In this document: positions 26,335 to 34,053 of the stretch, piece by piece
Numbering within the stretch: position 1 is the stretch's first letter
Layout: each line of letters opens with the position of its first letter
NCBI RefSeq assembly: GCF_007845645.1
Contig: NZ_VCQV01000025.1
Coordinates: forward strand, 20,539-84,538
Direction: 5' to 3'
Length of the DNA stretch: 64,000 nucleotides
From: Leekyejoonella antrihumi
GTDB taxonomy: Bacteria > Actinomycetota > Actinomycetes > Actinomycetales > Dermatophilaceae
The notes under the pieces: model-generated
Databases searched by the model: none
What the model was told of the DNA's origin: nothing
Seen by the model: only the letters and a program-made list of their open reading frames with translations
Made by a program: the position numbers and the translations under genes

Positions 26335-27032
26335 CGTGCCGCCTCCGCCACTCGTGCGGCATGGACGCCCAGGCGCGCGGCGTCATCGTCCTCGTCACGG
26401 CCCCGCTGCTCATGAAAGGCCAGGATCTGCAGCTCCGTCGCAAGATCCACCTTGCGCACCTCGACACCTTCCGGCACCTGCAGGACGCACGGTGCAAAGT
26501 TGAGGATCGAGCGGACCCCCATGCGGGTCATCTGGTCAGCAACGTCCTGGGCCGCCGTCGGCGGGGTCGCAATCACGGCGATGAGCCCGTCCCCCGCAAC
26601 CATCGCCAGCTCGTCGAACCCGATCACGGTCAGTCCGGCGATGACCGTGCCGATGACCTCCGGGTCCTCGTCGACCAGCCAGCGCACCTTGAACCCGCGG
26701 GTCGCGAAGCCGCTGTAGGCCGCCAGCGCGTGGCCGAGGTTTCCCATCCCGACGATCGCGACCGCCCAGTCGTGCTGCAGACCGAGCTCTCGAGCGATCT
26801 CGTCGGAGAGCCGCGCAACGTCGTAACCCACGCCGCGAACCCCATACGAACCCAGGTGTGACAAATCCTTGCGCAGCCCCGTCGAGCGGACCCCCGCGGC
26901 CTGCGCGAGATCCTCCGATGAGACGACGTCGATGCCGGCTGCAGTCAGCGCGCGAAGGGCGCGCAGATACACCGGTAGCCGCGCCACGGTCGCGTCGGGA
27001 ATGTCCCGACGGGTGCCAGGTGCCTGGGTCAT
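26331..27032 (-). CDS. rex: Redox-sensing transcriptional repressor Rex
   Basis: 233 aa from ATG 27032 (MTQAPGTRRDIP). A longer in-frame reading would start inside the Rex operator and is rejected. The N-terminal winged helix is VARLPVYLRALRALTAAGID...RKDLSHLGSYGVRGVGYDV. A Rossmann domain with VGMGNLGHALAAYSG (about 102-116) binds NADH/NAD+. High NADH releases Rex from DNA. It is the first gene of rex-hemA-hemC-hemD-hemB, an arrangement known from Streptomyces. Confidence 0.94.
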   Translation of the reverse strand: MTQAPGTRRDIPDATVARLPVYLRALRALTAAGIDVVSSEDLAQAAGVRSTGLRKDLSHLGSYGVRGVGYDVARLSDEIARELGLQHDWAVAIVGMGNLGHALAAYSGFATRGFKVRWLVDEDPEVIGTVIAGLTVIGFDELAMVAGDGLIAVIATPPTAAQDVADQMTRMGVRSILNFAPCVLQVPEGVEVRKVDLATELQILAFHEQRGRDEDDDAARLGVHAARVAEAAR

Positions 27033-27114
27033 ATGGCTCCGACTCCTCCCGTCGTGGGCAGTGCGTATATCAAACGCCTGCACCAGAGGATCTAAGACCC
27101 CCCGAGAATAGGTC

Positions 27115-27134
27115 TTTGTGAACGCGCGCACAAA
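27115..27134. promoter_or_regulatory. Rex operator (ROP)
   Basis: TTTGTGAACGCGCGCACAAA: 6-bp arms TTTGTG/CACAAA flank an 8-bp centre. It matches the actinobacterial Rex operator TGTGAACGCGTTCACA except for two central bases. It lies 82 bp before the rex start codon, in the only promoter-sized gap of the operon, so Rex likely represses its own operon and heme synthesis at low NADH/NAD+. Confidence 0.88.
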
Positions 27135-27191
27135 GTCGCGAAAACGATCGGAAGGTGCTATGACCCTTCACGTCCGGGCAGAACCGGCAGG

Positions 27192-27434
27192 TCAGGCGCC
27201 GAGAGCGACCCGCAACCGGCCCTCGTCGACTCGCCAGTAGTCGTGCTGCCGGCCGTCCACCAGCGTGACCGGAATCTGCTCGGCATACCTGCTCATCAGG
27301 TCGGGGTCATCGAGTATGGACAGCTCGGCCCAGGCAAGGCCGAGGTCCGCGGCGACTCGTGCAATGACCTCCCGGGCGTCATCGCACAGGTGACAGCCCG
27401 GTTTGCCGATCAAGGTGATCCGTGGTGCGGTCAT
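27192..27434 (-). CDS. Glutaredoxin-like thiol protein (DUF836 family)
   Basis: 80 aa from ATG 27434. A thioredoxin-fold start ITLIGKPGCHLCDDAREVI carries the redox motif CHLC (about 14-17), followed by the cis-proline segment QIPVTLVDGR. The gene begins right after the acyltransferase stop and ends before the rex promoter. In actinobacteria this gene commonly sits just upstream of rex. Substrate unknown. Confidence 0.82.
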   Translation of the reverse strand: MTAPRITLIGKPGCHLCDDAREVIARVAADLGLAWAELSILDDPDLMSRYAEQIPVTLVDGRQHDYWRVDEGRLRVALGA

Positions 27435-27435
27435 C

Positions 27436-28671
27436 TCAGAAGAACACCGAGCGGCGCCTCGAGAGCAGCGAGTACAGCGTCTGCTGGATGGTCTCCCGCA
27501 CCTGATCGGACAGCTCGAGGACGACCATCGGGTCCTCTGCCGCGGCCACGCCGTAGGACGCGGTCTCGATCGGTTCGCCGAACTCGATGATCCACTTGCT
27601 CGGCAACGGAATCGCACCGAGCGGCCCCAACAGCGGAAACGTGGGCGTGATCGGGAAGTAGGGGAAGCCGAGCATTCTGGCCAGACCCTTCGCATTGCCC
27701 ATCATCGGGAAGATCTCCTCCGCCCCCACGATCGAGCAGGGGATGATCGGGGCGCCGGCGCGCAACGCAGCCGTCACGAAACCACCGCGGCCGAAGCGTT
27801 GGAGGCGGTATCGCTCACCGAACGGCTTGCCGATGCCCTTGAACCCCTCCGGAAAGACCATCGTGAGCTCTCCCGACGCCAGCAGTCGTTCCGCATCCGG
27901 GTTGGCGGCCAGCGTGGCACCGGCCTTGCGCGCCAGCGATCCGACCAGCGGCGACTGGAAGACCAGATCGGCGCCGAGTGAGCGGACGTATCGATGCCGA
28001 CGATGCGCGTCGTGGATCGCCACCTGCGTCATCAGCCCATCGATCGGCACCGAGCCGGAATGGTTGGCCACGACAAGTGCGCCCTGGTCGTCCGGGATGT
28101 TCTCGATGCCGCGCACCTCGACGCGGAACCAGTGCTGGTAGAGCGGGCGCAGCAGCGGCAGCCACACCTCTTCGGTGAAGTCCGCGTCGAAGCCGAAGTC
28201 GTCGATGTCGTAGTCACCCGTCAGTCGGCGACGGACAAAGGCCAGGGTCTGGGCCACCCGGCGCTCCAGCTCGGCGCCCTCCAGGCCCGCTGCCGAGCCG
28301 GCGGCACGCAGCATCCACACCGCCGCGTTGACCGCCGCCTCGATCGTCATGCCGGGCAGGCCCGGGATGACCGGCTGGTCCTGGATCCGGGCCGGCGCCG
28401 CCGGCCCGGACTCGCCGACGACCGGGTCCGGAACAACGCGTAGTGCCCGCTCCGGGGCGGTCCGCGATGGTTGGGTGAACGCGCTCCGGGGCGGCCGTTT
28501 GCGACTCGCCGTCGAGGTCTGCCCGGCGGGTGTGTCTGCCTTCGCCCGCCCGCTCACCCTCGTGGACTCGGACCCGTTGCGACCCGGCGTCGGTCGCTCG
28601 GTCTTCTTCACCGTCGCCTTTCGCGCTGCGGTCTTCCTCGCCGGTCGGGACTTCGACTGGTCCTCAGGCAC
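27436..28671 (-). CDS. Lysophospholipid acyltransferase family protein
   Basis: 411 aa. An unusual N-terminal 90 residues rich in Lys, Arg, Thr and Pro (RKTAARKATVKKTERPTPGR) precede the catalytic domain. Acyltransferase motifs: NHSGSVPIDG (HX4D, about 202-211), FPEGFKGIGKPFGERY (about 278) and the pocket strand IIPCSIVGAEE. It likely acylates lysophosphatidic acid or a related lipid at the membrane; the true acceptor is uncertain. Overlaps the epimerase gene by 8 bp. Confidence 0.83.
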   Translation of the reverse strand: MPEDQSKSRPARKTAARKATVKKTERPTPGRNGSESTRVSGRAKADTPAGQTSTASRKRPPRSAFTQPSRTAPERALRVVPDPVVGESGPAAPARIQDQPVIPGLPGMTIEAAVNAAVWMLRAAGSAAGLEGAELERRVAQTLAFVRRRLTGDYDIDDFGFDADFTEEVWLPLLRPLYQHWFRVEVRGIENIPDDQGALVVANHSGSVPIDGLMTQVAIHDAHRRHRYVRSLGADLVFQSPLVGSLARKAGATLAANPDAERLLASGELTMVFPEGFKGIGKPFGERYRLQRFGRGGFVTAALRAGAPIIPCSIVGAEEIFPMMGNAKGLARMLGFPYFPITPTFPLLGPLGAIPLPSKWIIEFGEPIETASYGVAAAEDPMVVLELSDQVRETIQQTLYSLLSRRRSVFF

Positions 28672-29653
28672 GCGACCCTCCTGTTACTGCATCCAGTAGT
28701 CCACGTGCCGGCCCGTTCCGGAATGCGTCTTCGAAGACCTCACGAGTCGTCATCGTGGGCTCAAGGCCCAGGTCGACCCGCATCCGCGTTGTGTCGATCC
28801 CACGCCCGAAGCACAGGAAGTCCATCTGCTCGGCATCGAACTGGCCCCACCCGAGATACCGTGCGGTCTGTTGGACCAGCGGCGCCGACTGCGCCACGAC
28901 CGGAATCGTGCGGAGGCGCGCCAGCCGCGCCGCCTGCCGGATCGTCAGCATTCCGTCACCGGCGACGTTCACGATGCCGGTGACCTGGCCGTGGACGGCG
29001 AGCCGAAGGGCCGCCGCCGCGTCGACCAGACCGAGCAGCTGGAAACGGCCGTCGAAACCCAACGGGACCGGCAGCGCCGGCAGGCTGAAGTAGTCGGATA
29101 ACGCGGTGCGGAGCCCCGGTCCGATGATGGACGCCGTCCGCAGCATGCACACGTCGACCCCCGGACTGCGTCGCGCGAACCCGCGAATGTAGGTCTCGAT
29201 GTCGACCGAGTCCTTGCCGAGCCCGCCAAGCGCCCCCCGCTTTGCGGTCATCTCCTCGGTAAACATCGCCGGGTCCCGTGGTGAGGAGCCGTAGACCGTC
29301 GAAGACGACTTCGCGACCAGGCGCTCGAGAGTGTCTGCCTTCTGGCACGCGGCAAGCAGTTGCATGGTGCCGATGACATTGATCTCCTTTTGAGAACTGC
29401 GGCTGCCCGCCTGACGGGATGTCGCAAGGACCCCCAGGTGCAGCACCGTGTCGACCCGCTCCTGGCTGAGGATCTTGCCGATCATCGGGTTGCGAATGTC
29501 GGCGCGGACGAACTGCGCGCGGCCCATGTCGTGCAGCGGCGGCACCGCGTCGACACCGATGACCCGCTCGAGCTGCGGGTCGTTGCTGAGGGTCCGCGCC
29601 ATGAGACCACCGAGCACACCGGATACACCGGTCACCAGCACGACGTTCGCCAT
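28664..29653 (-). CDS. NAD-dependent epimerase/dehydratase family protein (extended SDR)
   Basis: 329 aa. The extended-SDR glycine motif is VLVTGVSGVLGGLMA (about 5-19); SSSTVYGSSP lies at the Ser/Tyr region, where the YxxxK is not obvious. The protein is conserved in actinobacteria between bS22 and the acyltransferase, but its substrate is unknown. The overlap with the acyltransferase suggests a shared lipid or envelope role (inference). Confidence 0.8.
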   Translation of the reverse strand: MANVVLVTGVSGVLGGLMARTLSNDPQLERVIGVDAVPPLHDMGRAQFVRADIRNPMIGKILSQERVDTVLHLGVLATSRQAGSRSSQKEINVIGTMQLLAACQKADTLERLVAKSSSTVYGSSPRDPAMFTEEMTAKRGALGGLGKDSVDIETYIRGFARRSPGVDVCMLRTASIIGPGLRTALSDYFSLPALPVPLGFDGRFQLLGLVDAAAALRLAVHGQVTGIVNVAGDGMLTIRQAARLARLRTIPVVAQSAPLVQQTARYLGWGQFDAEQMDFLCFGRGIDTTRMRVDLGLEPTMTTREVFEDAFRNGPARGLLDAVTGGSRA

Positions 29654-29709
29654 GGCCTCTTCCTCCTTGCCCCGAATACCGAAAGTCTAAGGCGAGGTGC
29701 TGAATGACG

Positions 29710-29746
29710 AAGACCCCGTCAGTCATGTGGACTGGTGCGGGGTCTT
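29710..29746. terminator. Hairpin terminator downstream of bS22
   Basis: AAGACCCCG (29710-29718) pairs with CGGGGTCTT (29738-29746). The loop contains a nested CAGTC/GACTG stem. It sits between the bS22 stop and the epimerase start, so it probably ends the abundant bS22 transcript before the epimerase gene. Confidence 0.75.
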
Positions 29747-29764
29747 GGTCTGCGAGGTCGCGGA

Positions 29765-29863
29765 CTACTTCTTGTTACGACGCTGGTGACGCGTCTTGCG
29801 CAGCTGCTTGCGGTGCTTCTTCTTGGCCATGCGCTTGCGGCGCTTCTTGATGACGGATCCCAT
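29765..29863 (-). CDS. 30S ribosomal protein bS22 (AURKAIP1/COX24 domain)
   Basis: 32 aa: starts MGSVIKKRRKRMAKKKHRKQ and ends HQRRNKK. More than half of the residues are Lys or Arg. This is the tiny actinobacterial ribosomal protein bS22 found near the decoding centre in mycobacterial ribosome structures. The start at 29863 gives the canonical length. Neighbours (HTH protein upstream, epimerase downstream) match its usual actinobacterial context. Confidence 0.9.
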   Translation of the reverse strand: MGSVIKKRRKRMAKKKHRKQLRKTRHQRRNKK

Positions 29864-30067
29864 ACGTGAGCTGTCCTAACTAGTCGTTGCCGGTGAGGGC
29901 GCTGGTCGTGCTCTGGCCGCCGGCGGTGCGTGCCCCAACCACCGGCGCATCCAGCTACCGCTCGCGGCCGAGTGACCTCGACGCAACCCGCGCGGCAGAA
30001 AGCATACGCTCGAAGGGTACGGCATACCGCTACGGCGGCAGAATCGACCCGGCCGGAAGGGCCGCCG

Positions 30068-30268
30068 TCAGGCCGTGCCCATGTAGGACTGGTTCAGGTA
30101 GTCGTTGACGGCCTGCTCCGGCACTCGGAAGGACCGCCCGACCCGAACGGCAGGCATCTCGCCGCTGTGCACCAGTCGATACACGGTCATCTTGGACACG
30201 CGCATGATGGCCGCGACCTCGGCAACGGTCATGAAGTTGACCTCGCCGATCTGATGCTCCTGCGCCAT
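30068..30268 (-). CDS. Excisionase-family helix-turn-helix DNA-binding protein
   Basis: 66 aa from ATG 30268, with GAAGGGA upstream. A MerR/excisionase-like HTH spans FMTVAEVAAIMRVSKMTVYR (about 12-31), then RVGRSFRVPEQAVNDYL. Such small proteins next to bS22 and proC are conserved in actinobacteria; no integrase is nearby, so phage excision is unlikely. A 7-bp inverted repeat lies 41 bp before its start and may be its binding site. Confidence 0.83.
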   Translation of the reverse strand: MAQEHQIGEVNFMTVAEVAAIMRVSKMTVYRLVHSGEMPAVRVGRSFRVPEQAVNDYLNQSYMGTA

Positions 30269-30308
30269 GGCATGTCCCTTCCCGGATGGCTTGCCTTCCA
30301 CTGCATGC

Positions 30309-30331
30309 ACGATAGAGGTAGTTGCTATCGT
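30309..30331. promoter_or_regulatory. Inverted repeat upstream of the HTH gene
   Basis: ACGATAG (30309-30315) and CTATCGT (30325-30331) form a perfect repeat with a 9-bp spacer, in AT-rich DNA 41 bp upstream of the HTH start codon. The arms are about one and a half helical turns apart, which suits a dimeric regulator. Autoregulation is an inference. Confidence 0.5.
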
Positions 30332-30391
30332 ATGGAAAGTCCGCGCCACAATTTGTCGAGCCGACACGCCGTCTAGTGGTGCCGAATTTTG

Positions 30392-31603
30392 CTAATCGAA
30401 CCACATATCGAGGCCATGGAGGGGGAAAACCGCCTCACGAGTCGCCAGGACGCTCTGATCGACCCGCTCGCTCGGGTCGCATCCGCTGGCCCACGACCGC
30501 CACCAGACCCGTCCCGACTCGCTGGCCCCGTCGCCCATCCGCTCTGGGCCCGGGCGCCCATAGCGGTTGCTGACGTAGTCCCGCCAGGACTGTGGGACCG
30601 CAGTCTCAACGGGAATGGGACGGTGCGCGGCGATGGCACTCAGGTGAGTCCAGGCACGTGGCACAACGTCGATCAGCTCATAGCCGCCGCCGCCCAGAGC
30701 AACCCAACGACCGTTGGCCACCTCGTGCGCCAGGTCGTGCAACATCTCGTATGCCACCCGTTGCGCGTCGATGGTCAGCGCCATGTGGGCCAGCGGGTCG
30801 CTGTAGTGGGAGTCGCAGCCCTGCTGGGTCACCAGCACCTGGGGACCGAAGGCCCGCACGAGTGGTGGCACCACGGCATGTAGGGCTCGCAGCCACGGTG
30901 CGTCACCGACACCCGCAGGAAGGGCGACGTTGCAGGCCGAACCCAGCGCCGGCGCGCCGCCGACGTCACCGGCAAAGCCGGTCCCGGGGAACAGCATTCG
31001 CCCGCTCTCATGGATCGAGATGGTGAGCACTCGCGGGTCATCCCAGAAGATCTTCTCCACGCCGTCCCCGTGGTGCACGTCGACATCGACGTAGACGACC
31101 CGTTCGGCGCCCAGCTCGAGCAACCGCCGGATGCCGAGAGCCGCGTCGTTGTAGATGCAGAACCCGGAGGCCCGATCCGGCATCGCGTGGTGGAGCCCGC
31201 CACAGAAGTTCACGCCGTGGTCGATCTCTCCGGACCAGACCGCCTCGCAGAGATGCCGCGTCCCGGCAGCGATGAGCGCGGACACCTCGTGCATGCCCGG
31301 GAATGCCGGGTCGTCCTCGGTTCCGAGCCCGTAGCCGGTCTGTGCACCGGCCGGATCGGACGACGCCTGGCACACCGCCTCGATGTAGCCGACGGTATGC
31401 ACGTCGCGCAGGAACCCGTCGGACCCGCCGGGCAGTGTGGGAGCCACGATCTCCACACCGGGGCTGTCGAAGACTCCGAGATCACGCGCCAGCCGGGCCG
31501 TCAGCTCAAGGCGCAGCGGGTTCATCGGGTGATCCGGGCCGAAGTTGTAGGCCGTGAGCTCTTCATCCCAGATGAACCGGGTGCGTGTTGTCTCGGTGCT
31601 CAC
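30392..31603 (-). CDS. AcuC-like histone-deacetylase-family protein
   Basis: 403 aa from GTG 31603; upstream residues in frame are not conserved-looking. Arginase/deacetylase fold motifs: GLHHAMPDRASGFCIYNDAA (about 147-166), the zinc-site VYVDVDVHHGDGV (about 180-192) and GGGGYELIDVVPRAW (about 320). AcuC homologues deacetylate acetyl-CoA synthetase lysines. The acetyltransferase gene starting 562 bp upstream, ending 16 bp before this start, could be functionally linked (inference). Confidence 0.85.
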   Translation of the reverse strand: MSTETTRTRFIWDEELTAYNFGPDHPMNPLRLELTARLARDLGVFDSPGVEIVAPTLPGGSDGFLRDVHTVGYIEAVCQASSDPAGAQTGYGLGTEDDPAFPGMHEVSALIAAGTRHLCEAVWSGEIDHGVNFCGGLHHAMPDRASGFCIYNDAALGIRRLLELGAERVVYVDVDVHHGDGVEKIFWDDPRVLTISIHESGRMLFPGTGFAGDVGGAPALGSACNVALPAGVGDAPWLRALHAVVPPLVRAFGPQVLVTQQGCDSHYSDPLAHMALTIDAQRVAYEMLHDLAHEVANGRWVALGGGGYELIDVVPRAWTHLSAIAAHRPIPVETAVPQSWRDYVSNRYGRPGPERMGDGASESGRVWWRSWASGCDPSERVDQSVLATREAVFPLHGLDMWFD

Positions 31604-31619
31604 CAGGGCACTGCCAGGC

Positions 31620-32165
31620 TCAGGCCATCGCGCTGGGGGTTGCGCCCGGGTCATCCCCGAGCGGATAGACCATCGCCATCTCGTCATCACCATTGCCGTC
31701 GCTGCGGTCGCCCTCAGGGTTCTTCATCGGCCGACGGGTGTCGGTTGGACGGAACCCGAAGCTGCTCGCAAAGGCAACGGCCCGGCCGTTGTCCGTTCCT
31801 ACCCAGTAGAGAACGAAGTCGTAGGAGTCGCTGCGGGCCTGGTCGACGCCGGCCTCGACCAGCCGCCAGGCAACACCCTTGCCCCGCAGTTCCGGCATGA
31901 CCCAGAGGCCGAAGAGCTCGCTGACCCGCTCGTCCTGGGACCCCTTGTGCCCGACGGAGACGACACCGACGACCTTGTCGTCCTGCTCCGCGACGAGCCG
32001 ACGGGATCGAGCAATCCGCTTGCGCCAGAGCTCCTCCTCGAAGGCCTGCTCGTGCGCAGCCTTGGCCGCAAACGCGTCCGGCGACTCTGCAAGAGCGGCC
32101 AATCGCACGTCGCGGTATACCTGCCAGTCCTCATCCCCGAGGGCACGCACCGTGATGTCAGTCAT
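31620..32165 (-). CDS. GNAT family N-acetyltransferase
   Basis: 181 aa. Starts ITVRALGDEDWQVYRDVRLA; acetyl-CoA site ELFGLWVMPELRGKGVAWRL (about 85-104) with the RxxGxG-like loop RGKGVA; final helices VAFASSFGFRPTD. Probably modifies a small molecule or protein; substrate unknown. Same strand and close to the AcuC-like deacetylase, which raises a reversible-acetylation pairing as an untested possibility. Confidence 0.83.
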   Translation of the reverse strand: MTDITVRALGDEDWQVYRDVRLAALAESPDAFAAKAAHEQAFEEELWRKRIARSRRLVAEQDDKVVGVVSVGHKGSQDERVSELFGLWVMPELRGKGVAWRLVEAGVDQARSDSYDFVLYWVGTDNGRAVAFASSFGFRPTDTRRPMKNPEGDRSDGNGDDEMAMVYPLGDDPGATPSAMA

Positions 32166-32243
32166 GGCACAACTCTCGCATGCCGGAGCCTCCCAATGTC
32201 ATTCAGTACCTATTTTCAGGACGTTCACAGGCAGTTCGTGCGC

Positions 32244-33071
32244 TCACTGCCCGGAGGACAGCTCCGCCGATCGGACCGCGGCCGCCTCTATGGCCCGTAG
32301 GAAGGCAGCCCGGACCTTGTGATCCTCCAGCTCGCGCAGAGCCGTCACGGTCGTGCCACCGGGGCTGGACACCCGCTCGCGCAGGACAGTGGGGTGCTCG
32401 CCAGTCTCCTTGAGCATGGTGGCGGCGCCGTAGAGCGTCTGAACGGTCAGCTCCGTGGCCGTCGCGCGCGGCAGGCCGAGCAGCACGCCGGCCTCGATCA
32501 TCGCCTCCACCACATAGAAGATGTAGGCGGGGCCGCTTCCGCTGATGGCCGTGATCGCGTCCTGCTGCTTCTCCGGAACGGCGAGCACCTTGCCGCAGCC
32601 TCGCATCAGCTCGCTGGCAATCTCCACCTGCGCGGGTCGGCAGTGCGCGCCCGGGCTGACCGCGCTCATGCCCTCGTCGACCAGGGCAGGGGTGTTGGGC
32701 ATGACCCGGGCAACGGCCGTCCCCTCCGGCAGGCGCTGCTCAAGGAACGCCGTGGTGATTCCTGCCGCGATCGAGACCACCAGGACGTGCGGCCTCAGGT
32801 GCGGACCTACCTCGTCGAGCAGCGCGGTCATGTCCTGCGGCTTGACCGCGATGACCACGGTGTCGGCCTCGGCGACCGCCTCGGCGGGTGACAGCCCCGT
32901 GACGCCGTAACGCGCCTGAAGGTCGGCCAGTCGCTCGGGGCTGCGGTCGCTGACCCGCAGGTCCGCCGGTCGCCAGCCGGACCGAAGCAGCCCGGACATC
33001 AGCGCCTCACCCATGACGCCGGCGCCCAGCAGCGCCACCAGACCGGTCGCCGGGGGGTTCGTCTCCTCCAT
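32244..33071 (-). CDS. proC: Pyrroline-5-carboxylate reductase (ProC)
   Basis: 275 aa from ATG 33071. NADPH-binding start VALLGAGVMGEALMSGLLRS (about 12-31) and the family signature ATMLKETGEHPTVLRERVSS then PGGTTVTALRELE (about 215-247). It makes proline from pyrroline-5-carboxylate. It lies 8 bp after proline dehydrogenase, so one transcript would carry both the forming and degrading enzymes. Confidence 0.92.
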   Translation of the reverse strand: MEETNPPATGLVALLGAGVMGEALMSGLLRSGWRPADLRVSDRSPERLADLQARYGVTGLSPAEAVAEADTVVIAVKPQDMTALLDEVGPHLRPHVLVVSIAAGITTAFLEQRLPEGTAVARVMPNTPALVDEGMSAVSPGAHCRPAQVEIASELMRGCGKVLAVPEKQQDAITAISGSGPAYIFYVVEAMIEAGVLLGLPRATATELTVQTLYGAATMLKETGEHPTVLRERVSSPGGTTVTALRELEDHKVRAAFLRAIEAAAVRSAELSSGQ

Positions 33072-33079
33072 GGCAGCTC

Positions 33080-34033
33080 CTACTTCTTGGTTGCGACGGC
33101 CCTCAGGAAGAACATCGTGTTCGCGGGCCGTTCGGCCATCCGGCGCACCAGGTAGCCGTACCACTGGTCGCCGTACGGGACGTAGATCCGCATCTGGTGT
33201 CCCGCCTTCGCCAGCCGGCGCTGCTCGTCGGGACGGATGCCATAGAGCATCTGATACTCGAACGAGTCCGGCTCCCGGTGGTTCTTGCCGGCGAGCGAGG
33301 ACGCGATCGCGATGAGGCGTGGATCGTGGCTGGCGACCATCGGATACCCCTCGCCCTCCATCAGGACCTTGAGACAGCGCACATACGACAGGTCAACATC
33401 GTGCGCGGACTGGTAGGCCACGGACTCCGGCTGCTTGTAGGCCCCCTTGCAGAGGCGCACGCGGCTGTCGGCCGTGGCGAGGTCTCGGCAGTCACTCTCC
33501 GTGCGGTGCAGGTAGGCCTGCAGCACCGCCCCGACCCACGGGAAGTCCGCCCGCAGGTCCCGCAGCACGGACAACGTGGCGTCCGTCGTCGTATAGTCCT
33601 CCATGTCGAGGGTGACGGTCGTCCCGCACGTCGCCGCCAGCTCGCAGACCTGCCGTGCGTGCTCCAGCGCGAGCTTCTCGCCGTCTGCGCCGAGCGCCAG
33701 TCCGAGAGCGCTGAGTTTCAGACTGACCTCGGCCGCGCCGTTCGCGGTCAGACCACGGTCGGACAGCGCGGACAACAGGTCGAGGTAGGCATCTCGGGTT
33801 GCACTCGCCTGACGCCGATCGAGGGTGTCCTCACCGAGGAAGTCGACGGTCGCCAGCCGACCGTCCTCCTGCAGGCCGACCACGGCCGAGACCGCGTCTG
33901 CGGTCCGCGCACCGGCAACGAACCTGTTGACCACGCCGCGGCTGACCGGCGCGTTCTCGATGAGGTTCTTGACCTTGTCGCTCTTGCTGATTCCGAGCAA
34001 GCCGGCACGCAGGACGGTACTGGGATCGATCAC
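33080..34033 (-). CDS. Proline dehydrogenase
   Basis: 317 aa. I chose GTG 34033 (VIDPSTVLRAGLLG) because AAAGGAG lies 9 bases upstream; the GTG at 34054 would put that site inside the gene. FAD-dependent TIM-barrel enzyme: AVLQAYLHRTESDCRDLA (about 170), RVRLCKGAYKQPESVAYQ (about 190) and the C-terminal YVPYGDQWYGYLVRRMAERP. Monofunctional type; no P5C dehydrogenase in the window. It oxidises proline and passes electrons to quinone. Confidence 0.9.
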   Translation of the reverse strand: MIDPSTVLRAGLLGISKSDKVKNLIENAPVSRGVVNRFVAGARTADAVSAVVGLQEDGRLATVDFLGEDTLDRRQASATRDAYLDLLSALSDRGLTANGAAEVSLKLSALGLALGADGEKLALEHARQVCELAATCGTTVTLDMEDYTTTDATLSVLRDLRADFPWVGAVLQAYLHRTESDCRDLATADSRVRLCKGAYKQPESVAYQSAHDVDLSYVRCLKVLMEGEGYPMVASHDPRLIAIASSLAGKNHREPDSFEYQMLYGIRPDEQRRLAKAGHQMRIYVPYGDQWYGYLVRRMAERPANTMFFLRAVATKK

Positions 34034-34053
34034 GGGTCGTGGCTCCTTTGGCA

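Noticed and set aside
27033..27131. An N-terminal extension of Rex starting at 27131
   Set aside because: It would begin inside the Rex operator and add 33 residues not found in the family; ATG 27032 gives the usual length.
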